Positions 33,242 to 42,856 of a DNA stretch of 45,232 bases are shown here, piece by piece (position 1 is the first letter of the stretch; each line of letters begins with the position of its first letter). A model generated the notes under the pieces. The model made no database searches and was not told where the DNA came from. It worked only from the letters and a program-made list of their open reading frames with translations. This stretch comes from BQJU01 sp964015035 (lineage in GTDB: Bacteria > Bacteroidota > Bacteroidia > Chitinophagales > Saprospiraceae), in NCBI GenBank assembly GCA_964015035.1, contig CAXHCA010000047.1, positions 1 through 45,232 of the forward strand, written 5' to 3'. The position numbers and the translations under genes are program-made.

Positions 33242-36193
33242 TTATTGCACCATCAACTTACCACTGGCTTGCCATTGCCCGGCACCTTCGATTGTAAAGA
33301 AATACATGCCCGATACCAATGATCCTCGATCAATCCAGAATTGAGGACCATTGCCGGTTAGCGTACGAATTCTTTTTCCCGTAATATCGTAAAGGGTTAA
33401 TGTCAAGTTATTCTGGCTCATTTCCAGGCCTTCTATCTGAATCCAGGCCCCGTTTTGCATTGGGTTGGGGACTACTTTAACTGCGGTAACGGGATCGGCT
33501 ACCGCAACACTTCCATTCACAATTTCCATTAGATCACTGATAGTATGAAAGGTGGTGTTGGTAATGATCGGTGCATTAAAGTCAAAGTAAATACCCGCCG
33601 AATTTTCAATGACACTACCTACCTCCAGGTCGCGTTTTTGCTTGATGCGGAAGTTGACAAAGCCTTGCGATCCAGCCAGGTTGGTGGTGCTATCTGGCAG
33701 ATTGATGTCGTAAAAGTTGAAGGTCATAACTCCCCGATCTTCCAGTCGCCAAGTATAAGGGTGACTGGAAGGCCCAGGCACGATCGTCGCGGGGTTCAAT
33801 AGCTCTGATAAGGTATCCTTGATGATGACCCGGAAAGCCGTATCATTTCCGACGTTCTGGAAACGAATGGTGTATTGCAAGTCAGTATTGGGTAAAATTT
33901 CATGGTGCATTCCCGTGCCGGATGGTGTGGCCAGTTTGTCATTGGGGTCATATGGCCCCTGAATAGTCGGGCAATGAATTACCGTAAACGGATCACCGGA
34001 GTTTTGTGGAAATTGGTTGACCATGGGAGAATGATTGTCAGTGCATCCCGCAGTGCCAAGAGAAACCCATTCCGGTCCGGGCGCTCCGGGTTCCTGAGGG
34101 GCAATAAAATGGTAGATTGTTCCATCAAGCGGTATTGGATCAGATTGAATGCTTTCTGTTGGATTCAGATTAAAATCACCTTGCATCAGCAAAACGGCAT
34201 CTTCAATAATGATGTAACTCTGAGCACTCTGCATGGGAGCGGTGCCCACATTTTCAATATTGAAGCGCAGCTCATCATCCGTACAGGTATAATCCAAATG
34301 TAAGAGGGCTCCCGACCAGTTTTCTGGATCAATGCATAAAACATCTGGGGAGATGTGGGCCTCTATGCAAACGGCATCCAAAAATTGTGTGGAATCGCAA
34401 TCGACCATGACATCAATAAGCAGATTGCCACATTCATTAACCGCCAAATCACCCAGTGGAAAAGTATAGATTTGGCCATCCACCTGTGAAGGAGTGATGG
34501 TCGCATCTTCAAAAAGTAAGTACTCATCAAGAATGACCTCCAGGGTAGCATTTTCCGCCAAAGCGGTTCCATAGTTGCAATAATCGATTGATATGAATCC
34601 CGCTTGACAAGACCTGAGGGGAGAAGCGCCAATTTGCACCTGTGGAAATGGGCAAGTTACAAGAGCTTGAGCCGGAAAATCTACAGTCATAGTATCCAGG
34701 TAAAATAGGGTTACCGGGATGTCATTGGCGCAAGCTGCCCAATAACTGCTTGGTGGAACCAGGGAGACGGTATAATTCATCGTATCGTCCTGCTCCACTT
34801 GCACTGGAATCCAATAATTACCCAAAGCATCGGTATTGCCATAAAAGTTGAGAGAGTCATTGGTCACTTGAACCTTCCAATCTTCCAAATTGATTTCATC
34901 CGAATCGGGCAGGCAGTCAATATTTAGATCGTGAAACACGTTGCCATGAACGACCCCTCCCTTGATGACTCCTAAGGTGTCGGTTTTTATTAAGTACCCA
35001 AAGCGGCCACCATTGTCGGGAATATCCCGATACCCGCACATTAGATACTGGCCTGCCGGAGTGAGCTGAATATCATTGAAATTTTCCCCTTGGTTCAGCT
35101 TGCCGTATCTTTTTTCCCAGAGTGGAATACCTGTGGCAGTAAGTTTAGCCAGGAAGGGGTCAATTTCTCCGTCAGCATTCATTTGTTGCTCTCCGGCGAC
35201 AATCAGGTTTAACTGCAAGTCCTCGATAATGCCTTTGCCCATCATTGAACGATCAGAGGTGGGGTAATCTTGACGCCAGAGCGGTGTGCCATTTGCCGCC
35301 AGCTTTAGCACCAATAATTCCTGATTGGCATTGTGCCCGGTTAATACTAGTCCACCATCACTGGTCAGTACCATGTCATAAGCTACGTCGTTGAGCGCCC
35401 CCAAATCCATGGCCCATTGTTGAGTGCCCTGAGCATCTGTCTTGGTCAGTCGCATTGTTCTTTCGTCTGGGGAAGTGGCCAATGCACTATTACCCAGTAT
35501 CCAGAATCCATTATCCGGTGCGGCAATAATTTGTACCGGATGGTCATCTCCCGGATTTTGAATGAGGTTGACCCATTCGATGGTACCATTTAGGTCTGTT
35601 TTGACCAAGTATAGTTCATAAAATGAAGTATCTGGCAAGATTTCACTTTGAATGGCACAGAGGGCAAGCAATTTTCCATCATTGGTATAAATCAATGATT
35701 TTCCGGTACCCTGTACCTGGGGGTCGACGAAGAGTGGTTTCGACCAATCATGGGTGCCTGGAAGGTCTATAAGGGCGGAGGAATCAGCGTGATATCGATG
35801 TATAAAAATATCCATCTGACCAGACAAAGGGTTGATCTGGTCAGCGAGTACGATCACCGTATCTCGGTCGTTGATTACGGATGAACGCGGAAAGTGGTCT
35901 AATCCACTTGTGCTTCCTGTAGGACTTAGCAGTGAGCCAGTTCCTACAAATTCTTCACCTTCTATTTTGGAGAACTGGAAGGTGAGGTTGTCTCCTGTTG
36001 GGAAAAAACCCATTGGATAAGTGACACCATCACTAAAAGCTGGAATATGTACAATTTCATTTGTGACTCTAGAACCTCCGGAAACCAAAAAGGTAAAGCC
36101 CCAACCTTGAGCAAATACCTGAATATTTACCAGGGCAAAAAAGAGAGAGAGCGCGAGAGTTTTATGCCTTGAGACCGTTTTATTGTTCTTCAT
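33242..36193 (-). CDS. T9SS-secreted protein with propeller-like repeats and DUF7619-type domain
   Basis: About 983 residues from ATG 36193; ATG 36214 would add seven. The signal peptide has a basic start then ALSLFFALVNIQVFAQ. Residues about 60-420 hold recurring strand motifs of the type DGGLVLTG, LVLKLAANGTPLW, FLAKLTATGIPLWEKRY and YLIKTDTLG, which suggest a beta-propeller-like sensor or binding domain. A cna/SdrB-like segment follows (GNVFHDLNIDCLPDSDE, about 425-500), then Ig-like/CARDB-like parts, then a DUF7619-type region with PYDPNDKLATPSG, YTIRFQNVGNDTAF and FDFNAPIITNTTFH (about 755-890). The C-terminus is a type A sorting domain (VVPNPMQNGAWIQI, ending GKLMVQ). It is probably displayed on or released from the cell surface. 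The specific function is unknown. It is monocistronic, with a strong terminator. Confidence 0.88.
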   Translation of the reverse strand: MKNNKTVSRHKTLALSLFFALVNIQVFAQGWGFTFLVSGGSRVTNEIVHIPAFSDGVTYPMGFFPTGDNLTFQFSKIEGEEFVGTGSLLSPTGSTSGLDHFPRSSVINDRDTVIVLADQINPLSGQMDIFIHRYHADSSALIDLPGTHDWSKPLFVDPQVQGTGKSLIYTNDGKLLALCAIQSEILPDTSFYELYLVKTDLNGTIEWVNLIQNPGDDHPVQIIAAPDNGFWILGNSALATSPDERTMRLTKTDAQGTQQWAMDLGALNDVAYDMVLTSDGGLVLTGHNANQELLVLKLAANGTPLWRQDYPTSDRSMMGKGIIEDLQLNLIVAGEQQMNADGEIDPFLAKLTATGIPLWEKRYGKLNQGENFNDIQLTPAGQYLMCGYRDIPDNGGRFGYLIKTDTLGVIKGGVVHGNVFHDLNIDCLPDSDEINLEDWKVQVTNDSLNFYGNTDALGNYWIPVQVEQDDTMNYTVSLVPPSSYWAACANDIPVTLFYLDTMTVDFPAQALVTCPFPQVQIGASPLRSCQAGFISIDYCNYGTALAENATLEVILDEYLLFEDATITPSQVDGQIYTFPLGDLAVNECGNLLIDVMVDCDSTQFLDAVCIEAHISPDVLCIDPENWSGALLHLDYTCTDDELRFNIENVGTAPMQSAQSYIIIEDAVLLMQGDFNLNPTESIQSDPIPLDGTIYHFIAPQEPGAPGPEWVSLGTAGCTDNHSPMVNQFPQNSGDPFTVIHCPTIQGPYDPNDKLATPSGTGMHHEILPNTDLQYTIRFQNVGNDTAFRVIIKDTLSELLNPATIVPGPSSHPYTWRLEDRGVMTFNFYDINLPDSTTNLAGSQGFVNFRIKQKRDLEVGSVIENSAGIYFDFNAPIITNTTFHTISDLMEIVNGSVAVADPVTAVKVVPNPMQNGAWIQIEGLEMSQNNLTLTLYDITGKRIRTLTGNGPQFWIDRGSLVSGMYFFTIEGAGQWQASGKLMVQ

Positions 36194-36264
36194 GGTTTGT
36201 GATTTTAATTTCATATTCCAAATGTCCGGTTTGCCCAGACGATTAACAAGAACAAATAATATAG

Positions 36265-36343
36265 TTTGTGGAAATAAATAATTTATTTTTTGAAGTAAAT
36301 ACTTATTTTTAAGTTAATTATAATGATTATTTGTGGAAATAAA
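36265..36343. promoter_or_regulatory. Divergent promoter region with a 14-bp direct repeat
   Basis: TTTGTGGAAATAAA occurs at 36265-36278 and again at 36330-36343, 65 bases apart (start to start), in the very A/T-rich gap between the minus-strand T9SS gene and the plus-strand helical protein. Both copies are preceded by a near TANNTTTG context. They may be two copies of a regulator site or duplicated promoter boxes. Confidence 0.35.
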
Positions 36344-36348
36344 ATTTA

Positions 36349-37761
36349 ATGACAACTACTCCTATACTCTATGAATTACTCCTGCAATTGAAAAAAAAGG
36401 AGTTGCGACAGCTAAAAAAATTCTTGCGGTCGCCTTTTGTAACCCATCGGGAGGATATTGGGCTGATGTACAATTGCCTGGCTGAATGCCTATACAAAGG
36501 CCGGTCTTTGCCGGAAAAAGAGGCGCTTTTTACAAAGGTTTATGTAGGAGAAAGCTTTGATGAACAGAAGTTGAGAAGTACGATGAGTGAGTTGCATCTT
36601 TTTGTGGAGCAATACTTGATGTGGCAATCCATGCAACAGGAAAAAACGACGAGCTTACTTGCCTTGGCCGGATTTTACCGACAGCGCAATCTGGCTAAAC
36701 ACTTTGGACGCACCATTCGAAAAGTGCAGTCGATGCAGAAGAATCAACCCTTGCGCAATCCGGATTTTTACCAAAACCTACTACGGTTTCAAACCGAGAA
36801 GGCGCAATTCTACTCCGCTAATAAGCGCACCCGCAACCTCAATCTGCAGGAGATCAGCAATACGATGGATATTTTGTATCTGTCGCAAAAGCTTCGACAT
36901 GTTTGTACCCAGCTTTCACATCGGGCAGTCTTTCAGACCAATTACGAGCTAGGGTTGCTACAAGATTCCATCGATTTGCTGGAAGAAAGCCCTTTTTTGG
37001 AAGTTCCGGCCATTGCGTTGTATTATTACTGCTACCGTTTTTTAACGGAGGCGTACAGTCAGGTGTATTTTCGAAAATTTAGAGAGGCTTTATCTCAGGA
37101 CCAGGGGCAATTTCCAAAAGAAGAACTAAAAGACCTCTATCGGGCCGCCATCAATTTTTGTATTCGCAAACTCAATGAAGGCAGCCTGGAATTTACCCGT
37201 GAAGGGTGGGAATTATTTCAGGAAGGATTAGCTGCCGGTTTTTTTGTGGAAAACAACCAACTTTCGCGCTTTACTTTTGATAATGTGGTGGGTTTTGGCT
37301 TGCGCCTAAAGGAATATTCGGCGGTAGAATCCTTCATCGCTGAATACCAAAACAAACTCGATCAGGAATATCAGCAGAATACGGTACTATTCAATCGGGC
37401 CCGCTTGGAATACGAGCGACAAAACTATGAAGTGGCATTGCGCTATTTGCAGGCTTCTGATCCAAATGACCTGGTTAACCAGCTAATCTCAAAAACCCTG
37501 CTATTAAAAATTTATTTTGAGCTTGATGAGTTCAACTTGCTTGATTCACACCTGGACAGCTTCCGAAGTTTCATTCGTCGCCGGGAGGTGAGTGACTATC
37601 ATCGACAAAATTTTCAAAACATCATTTACTACACCCGAAAGATTGTGGCGTTGGCGCCTTACAGTCGGCCGGAGCGAGAAAAATTGGCCACAGCCATCCA
37701 AGAGGAAAAAGTATTGACGGAAAAGGGATGGTTATTGGGTAAGTTGTCGAAGAAAGGGTGA
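36349..37761 (+). CDS. Hypothetical helical (TPR-like) cytoplasmic protein
   Basis: 470 residues, not recognised by name. No signal peptide and no membrane segment, so probably cytoplasmic. The sequence is almost wholly helix-forming, rich in Leu, Gln, Glu, Arg and aromatic residues at helix-repeat spacing (for example FNRARLEYERQNYEVALRYL, a TPR-like pair near 350-370). The N-terminus has LKKKELRQLKKFLRSPF, then KLRSTMSELHLFVEQYLM. The same layout (a Lys-rich helix with LKKF/FKRF, about 50 residues, then a T/S-x-M/L-x-x-L helix) is seen in the convergent gene at 37850-39322, so the two look like distant members of one family. A scaffold or protein-binding role is plausible; nothing indicates catalysis. 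Confidence 0.7.
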   Translation: MTTTPILYELLLQLKKKELRQLKKFLRSPFVTHREDIGLMYNCLAECLYKGRSLPEKEALFTKVYVGESFDEQKLRSTMSELHLFVEQYLMWQSMQQEKTTSLLALAGFYRQRNLAKHFGRTIRKVQSMQKNQPLRNPDFYQNLLRFQTEKAQFYSANKRTRNLNLQEISNTMDILYLSQKLRHVCTQLSHRAVFQTNYELGLLQDSIDLLEESPFLEVPAIALYYYCYRFLTEAYSQVYFRKFREALSQDQGQFPKEELKDLYRAAINFCIRKLNEGSLEFTREGWELFQEGLAAGFFVENNQLSRFTFDNVVGFGLRLKEYSAVESFIAEYQNKLDQEYQQNTVLFNRARLEYERQNYEVALRYLQASDPNDLVNQLISKTLLLKIYFELDEFNLLDSHLDSFRSFIRRREVSDYHRQNFQNIIYYTRKIVALAPYSRPEREKLATAIQEEKVLTEKGWLLGKLSKKG

Positions 37762-37849
37762 GTAGTGATTGGTGAGCGTTGTCGCGTTCTAAAATAAGTT
37801 TACAGCCCTATGGGGGGGGCTGAGATGGGTTACAGTTAGGTTGACCGTC

Positions 37850-39322
37850 CTAGATTTTACCACTTCTTATTTCTTTTCGCTTTTTACACCATTCGTGAAA
37901 GGCGAAAAATTCAAATGGTTCGTTTTCCTGGGAGTCTTCACGGATGAGGCGCAATTTTAGCTCTAATTGCTGCAATTGTTTGATTTCCGTTTTTACATCG
38001 TTTTTATGCATCAGCATTTTTTTGAAGAAGGGCAACAGACAACGTTCCAGTTCGCTAAAAACATTGTATTTTTTTAACGCTTTGTAGCTCGCCTTGATCT
38101 GAGATTCCAGCAATTCCCAATACCCTAGTTCATAATAGATGATCAGGGAAAAGTGGTGGATGAGTCGCATACCGTGATTGGATTTTTTGACTTTGTACCA
38201 ATAACTCACCCAATCCAGGCCTTTGCTCCACTCCTGACAGATCAGGCTGGCTCGTGCCAAAAGGCGGACTAGGTAGTCGGTTTCGGCATTCCCTAAATCA
38301 GGATAGTTGTCGAGAAAGAAACGACCGGCTTCCGCCAACAAATTACGGGTAGCTGGAATGTTTTTGTGCTGGTAATACCATTCAAATAGGCGCGCATACT
38401 TGATGTATTTGATGTAATATTGGTCCAGGTCTTCATCGTTTTCCAGGGCTTTTAATCGTTCCATCCCCTCCTGGAATCCTTCGGGGTCGCGGACCAGCGC
38501 TGAAAGAAAGATGTAGTTACTCAATGCGGGCAACATTTTTGCGGTCTTAAACTGCTGAGCATGGGTCTCAACGAAACGCAGGTGTTCCCGATTGGCCTTT
38601 TGACTCGCCTTGAACTGTCGGACCAAGTAGTGTCTTAACCCCTGAATATAGTACCAGTTTTCTTTGGCGGTCAGGCTGAGGGCATTGGCTTCATTTTCCA
38701 AAAGAGGATGCTCGTAAATGGCTGGATATTGGGCAGGATTGGTGATAAAACCCTCGGTAAATTGTAGCTCCCGAACCTGTTCGCGTAGTAGGCGTAGGGC
38801 ATTGGCATTTTGAATTTTATCGCTAATCATTTCGCGTTCCAGACGCAATTGTTCCAGTTGTTGGGTAAAGTTGAGGATGCCGTGACTAAAGAGAATATCC
38901 TCCTCCATTTGAATGAGTTTGAGGATGGCCGCAAAATCCTCGTGCCGATAAGCCAGTTTCTTGGCCTGTACCATGATCTTTTGTGCCTTGCGGCGAAACC
39001 CTTTTTCTGAAAGGATATCGATGTACAGCAAAAGCTTTACCAATTTGCGATTGGGAGAGGTGTTGAAATGGAAATTGATGGCGCTATTGAGTAATTGCTC
39101 CAGCAGGTAGTTCATTTCAGAACTCAGGTATTTGCCAATAGTGGTGCCCGCAAATTGTTGTTTTAGTTCCTGCCTGTTGTAGGTCGCTGCATTTTCCAGA
39201 TAATCAAAAAGCAACAAATAGTTCTTTTGTCCATCATCACTATACAACTTGGAAAAGCGCTTAAAGTAGGCTTTCTCGCGCATTGTCATTGATTGGACAA
39301 ACTCATAAATCATCAGGCTCAT
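37850..39322 (-). CDS. Hypothetical helical protein, distant paralogue of its convergent neighbour
   Basis: 490 residues, no recognised family, no signal peptide. It is highly helical and charged, with repeated LxxLxxA/Y-type helices suggesting an alpha-solenoid. The N-terminus MSLMIYEFVQSMTMREKAYF with KRFSKLY followed by LSSEMNYLLEQLL parallels the neighbour in order and spacing. The C-terminus is strongly basic (WCKKRKEIRSGKI), so nucleic-acid or membrane contact is possible. It is convergent with the 470-residue gene (88-base gap) and divergent from the thioredoxin-fold gene at 39541. Confidence 0.7.
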   Translation of the reverse strand: MSLMIYEFVQSMTMREKAYFKRFSKLYSDDGQKNYLLLFDYLENAATYNRQELKQQFAGTTIGKYLSSEMNYLLEQLLNSAINFHFNTSPNRKLVKLLLYIDILSEKGFRRKAQKIMVQAKKLAYRHEDFAAILKLIQMEEDILFSHGILNFTQQLEQLRLEREMISDKIQNANALRLLREQVRELQFTEGFITNPAQYPAIYEHPLLENEANALSLTAKENWYYIQGLRHYLVRQFKASQKANREHLRFVETHAQQFKTAKMLPALSNYIFLSALVRDPEGFQEGMERLKALENDEDLDQYYIKYIKYARLFEWYYQHKNIPATRNLLAEAGRFFLDNYPDLGNAETDYLVRLLARASLICQEWSKGLDWVSYWYKVKKSNHGMRLIHHFSLIIYYELGYWELLESQIKASYKALKKYNVFSELERCLLPFFKKMLMHKNDVKTEIKQLQQLELKLRLIREDSQENEPFEFFAFHEWCKKRKEIRSGKI

Positions 39323-39540
39323 CTGAATTCCTTGATTTTTGACATCAATATTCTTTAAAACAAGGATAAATGAAAATATATTAATATTTTTGAATTCCTT
39401 AAAAAAAGAGAAAAAGATTTTTTTTGACCTGTGATTATCTGTTAAATTTACTTTTAATTAATATTTCTGATAGATCACCTCTCTTTGATTCCTGATTTTG
39501 CAAACTCAATCTTTCACCATTATAACTTAATTAGCTCATT

Positions 39541-41046
39541 ATGAAAAGAATTTTTACCCTTTTCCTTTTGTCTTTTACACTAGGGTATACAGCTCAGGCT
39601 CAGCTGGAAAGTGGTAGCGTAGCACCAGACTTTACAGTTACAGACCTGGACGGAAATACCTGGAACCTTTACGAATTGCTCGATGAAGGCAAGACGGTCG
39701 TTATTGATTTGTTTGCTACTTGGTGTGGCCCCTGTTGGAATTACCACCAAGCTCACTACCTGAGAGACCTCTATGAGGCATACGGTCCTGATGGAACAGA
39801 TGAGATGTTTGTGATTGGTATTGAGGCTGATCCCAACACCTCTGTAGAGGCGATCACCGGAGGCCCTGGTGGAAACACCATTGGCGACTGGACAGATGGC
39901 ATTCCTTATCCAATGGCTGATGATGCAGCAGTGGGTGACGCTTATAACCTGGCTTACTACCCAACCATTTACTCTATCTGCCCTAACCGTATTGTTACGG
40001 AAATCGGACAGGTGAGTGTGGCGGAGCACTATGCACACATTGGCACTTGTGAAGTAGCTACTGGTGTAAATAATGCAGCCCTGTTGAGCTACGACGGTTT
40101 TGAAGGCGCTTTTTGTGGCGACTTGAACTTTGCACCAGTCGTGAAATTGCAAAACTTGGGTACTTCTAACCTGACTTCTGCAACGATCGAGGTTTCTGTA
40201 AACGGCGAAGTAGTAGGTACTACCGACTGGACTGGTGATTTGGCAATTTACAACTTTGATCAAGTGACACTTAACGATGTGGCTATTTCTGACGATGCAG
40301 AATTGACCATTGAAGTAACAGCTGCCAATGGCCAATCAGACGAAGATATTGGCAACAATACTATTGAAAGAAACTTGGTCGCTCCTGTAGCTGAAGTTGG
40401 TTCTTTAACTTTTGAATTGAAGACGGATAACTATGGATATGAAACATACTGGCAGTTGACTGACGATGCCGGTAATGTTATCGCTTCTGGTGGAAATACG
40501 GTAGTAGGTCCTAATGGCGGTGGTAACCGTGTGGCTGCTGCGGGTAATCCTGGCGCTTACGGTGCAAACCAAACCATTACGGAAGAAATTGAGATCGTTG
40601 CTGGTGGTTGTTACCAACTATTGGTTGTTGATGACTATGGTGACGGCATGTGTTGCTCTTACGGCAACGGTTACTTCCGTCTGACTGACGCAGGAGGAAA
40701 TGTACTGACTGAAGGTGGTGCATTCTCAGAAGATGTAAGCGGACAGTTTGCTGGTAATCCAGCTTTGGCTGCGCCTTCTTTGGATGAATTGAACGGCTTG
40801 AGCGTATTCCCAAATCCAACAGCGGGTGACCTGTCTGTTCGGTTTGACCTAAATGAGAATATGCCGTTGCAAATTGCAGTATACAACACCTTGGGACAGC
40901 GTTTGCAAACGGTAGCTGCTCAAGACTTTGCTGCCGGCGCTCACCAATTGGATGTAGACGCCAGCACTTTGGCAAATGGTATTTATTACCTGTCTTTCCA
41001 AAGCGAAAACAAGCAAGTAACTACCCGCTTCGTAGTTAACAAATAA
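39541..41046 (+). CDS. Secreted thioredoxin-fold protein with T9SS sorting domain (paralogue 1)
   Basis: 501 residues. Signal peptide MKRIFTLFLLSFTLGYTAQA (cut near 20). A TlpA/AhpC-type thioredoxin fold follows at about 22-170 with the redox motif WCGPC (C62, C65) and the cis-Pro region YYPTIYSICP. Then comes a CARDB-like beta domain (about 185-280, APVVKLQNLGTSNLTSATI), a beta-sandwich with the disulfide-like motif DDYGDGMCCSYGNGYF (about 290-400) and a type A sorting domain (about 420-501, VFPNPTAGDLSVRF, ending RFVVNK). A thiol-disulfide role on the cell surface is likely from the CxxC; whether it oxidises, reduces or isomerises is unknown. It is followed by a strong terminator and by a close paralogue. 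Confidence 0.93.
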   Translation: MKRIFTLFLLSFTLGYTAQAQLESGSVAPDFTVTDLDGNTWNLYELLDEGKTVVIDLFATWCGPCWNYHQAHYLRDLYEAYGPDGTDEMFVIGIEADPNTSVEAITGGPGGNTIGDWTDGIPYPMADDAAVGDAYNLAYYPTIYSICPNRIVTEIGQVSVAEHYAHIGTCEVATGVNNAALLSYDGFEGAFCGDLNFAPVVKLQNLGTSNLTSATIEVSVNGEVVGTTDWTGDLAIYNFDQVTLNDVAISDDAELTIEVTAANGQSDEDIGNNTIERNLVAPVAEVGSLTFELKTDNYGYETYWQLTDDAGNVIASGGNTVVGPNGGGNRVAAAGNPGAYGANQTITEEIEIVAGGCYQLLVVDDYGDGMCCSYGNGYFRLTDAGGNVLTEGGAFSEDVSGQFAGNPALAAPSLDELNGLSVFPNPTAGDLSVRFDLNENMPLQIAVYNTLGQRLQTVAAQDFAAGAHQLDVDASTLANGIYYLSFQSENKQVTTRFVVNK

Positions 41047-41109
41047 CTACTTCTGGATGACAAATCAATGGTTTTTGATTTGATCGCTGGAAAAAGATGA
41101 GTAAATTAA

Positions 41110-41148
41110 GAGGGTTAACCTTTCGGAGGTTAGCCCTCTTTTTTTTTC
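41110..41148 (+). terminator. Rho-independent terminator between the two thioredoxin-fold paralogues
   Basis: A 12-bp stem (41110-41121 with 41127-41138, one G-U pair, loop TTCGG) is followed by about ten T. The two paralogues are therefore mostly separate transcripts. Confidence 0.93.
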
Positions 41149-41218
41149 CCTGCTACAAAATAAACACGATTCATCAGTATTCAAGTGAGTGCTATCTTTT
41201 AACCTAAATACCCCTGTC

Positions 41219-42721
41219 ATGAAAAGATTAATCACAGCCTTGCTACTCATTACCTTTAGTTTTAATAGTCAAGCCCAATTGCAAAATGGGACAGTCTCTC
41301 CAAACTTTATCGTCTACGATCAGCATGGCCACGGATGGAACCTCTACCAGTTGCTATCGCAGGGCAAAATGGTGGTCATGGATGTGTTTACCACCTGGTG
41401 CGCTCCCTGTTGGGACTATCATCAAGAAGGGGAACTCAAGGCCCTTTGGGAACAATATGGACCAGAAGGTAGCGATGAAATATTTGTCATTGGTATAGAA
41501 ATTGATCCGAATACAACGCATGCGGATCTCTATGGCAACGGAAGTAATACTCTCGGAAATTGGGTAGAAGGAACACCATACCCCATCGTGGAAAGTGAGC
41601 AGGTAGGTATTGACTTCAATATTATGTATATCCCCACTATTTATGCTATCTGCCCGGACAGGGTGATTACCCAGTTGGGCGGAGCCGATGTCTCCGATTT
41701 TGCAGAACACTACAACGCTTGTGGGCGAATGCGAGGAAAACGGAATGCCTCCTTAATAAGCTATTCTTATACTACAGTGTCTTCCTGTGGAGAAATGGTG
41801 ATTGCTCCCACCGTACAGATTCAGAACCTGGGATTATTACATATTTCTTCCGCTAGGTTCGAGATTTCTGCGGAAGGGGAGTTGCTCAAAGAATATACCT
41901 GGACCGGTTTCCTTCCTTCCTTTGAAATTGAAGAAATTTCCTTGGGTGAACTATTGCTAAATTGGAAAACTGATTTGCAAATTGAAATTACGGAAGTGAA
42001 TTACATGGAGGATGATTACCCGGAAGATAATATTCATGTGGAAGAATTTATTCCAAATGTAGCGCTTTCTGATACCGTAATTCTGGAAATAAAGACCGAT
42101 CGATTTGGCAGGGAACTCTATTGGCAGGTCACGGATGCCGCAGATATGGTGGTGGCTACCGGCGGAAATCAATCCGTTGGCCCAGATGGCGGAGGGCAGA
42201 ATTCGGGTTATCCCAATGGTGATGGCTACTACGATAGCGACACGCTGATCAGAGAAGAGATTGTGTTGCCGGAGGTAGGATGTTATCAACTTTTAATGGT
42301 TGATCGTAGTGGAAATGGTATTTGCTGTCGCTACGGGTTTGGATATTTCCGCCTGCTCGACCTGGAAGGGCAGGTGCTTCTGGAGGGAGGCGATTTTGGA
42401 AGCGAAACGGCACTTTATTTTTCAAATGATACAACCCTACTAAAAGAAAAAACCATTGTTGAAGAAGGTACCTGGACAGTGTTCCCCAATCCTACTTCCA
42501 ATCAACTGTTTTTGAAATTTGTTTTGGAAGAGGACACCCCGCTGCAAATATCCGTTTACAACGCGCTGGGACAACTGGTTCAGTTGGTTGAAAACAGGGT
42601 GTTTGAAAAGGGTCGTCATCAGCAAGAAATTGATGTCAGCTCGTTGAGCGATGGCATGTATTACTTGCACGTGGAACAAAAGGGGCAACAGATCGTCCGT
42701 CGCTTCGTAATCAGCGAATAA
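41219..42721 (+). CDS. Secreted thioredoxin-fold protein with T9SS sorting domain (paralogue 2)
   Basis: 500 residues from ATG 41219, chosen because MKRLITALLLITFSFNSQAQ is then a normal signal peptide; an in-frame ATG at 41189 is unlikely. It is colinear with the preceding gene: a thioredoxin fold with WCAPC (C61, C64), the matching IGIEIDPNT and YIPTIYAICP, a CARDB-like domain, a beta-sandwich with DRSGNGICCRYGFGYF and a type A sorting domain (VFPNPTSNQLFLKF, ending RFVISE). The active-site dipeptide is Ala-Pro where the first copy has Gly-Pro, which in thioredoxin-fold proteins changes the redox potential, so the two may have different roles. This is a tandem duplication that has clearly diverged. 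No strong terminator follows. Confidence 0.92.
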   Translation: MKRLITALLLITFSFNSQAQLQNGTVSPNFIVYDQHGHGWNLYQLLSQGKMVVMDVFTTWCAPCWDYHQEGELKALWEQYGPEGSDEIFVIGIEIDPNTTHADLYGNGSNTLGNWVEGTPYPIVESEQVGIDFNIMYIPTIYAICPDRVITQLGGADVSDFAEHYNACGRMRGKRNASLISYSYTTVSSCGEMVIAPTVQIQNLGLLHISSARFEISAEGELLKEYTWTGFLPSFEIEEISLGELLLNWKTDLQIEITEVNYMEDDYPEDNIHVEEFIPNVALSDTVILEIKTDRFGRELYWQVTDAADMVVATGGNQSVGPDGGGQNSGYPNGDGYYDSDTLIREEIVLPEVGCYQLLMVDRSGNGICCRYGFGYFRLLDLEGQVLLEGGDFGSETALYFSNDTTLLKEKTIVEEGTWTVFPNPTSNQLFLKFVLEEDTPLQISVYNALGQLVQLVENRVFEKGRHQQEIDVSSLSDGMYYLHVEQKGQQIVRRFVISE

Positions 42722-42856
42722 ATTTGTATTTTAAGAGCTTCTGTTATGTCATGGATAAGTCGGAATGTAATATAATTAAGGAATATTGTTAATATTTTCC
42801 GAAATTTGCAGCTATTCAACAATAACCGAAATTTGAAATTTTCAAAAAAAATAATT

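Noticed and set aside
37803..37822. CAGCCC/GGGCTG stem around a run of eight G between convergent genes
   Set aside because: There is no T run on either side, so I do not call it a terminator.
39580..40335. 251-codon minus-strand open frame opposite the first thioredoxin-fold gene
   Set aside because: It is fully covered by a well-supported gene with signal peptide, CxxC and sorting domain; its own sequence shows no domain.
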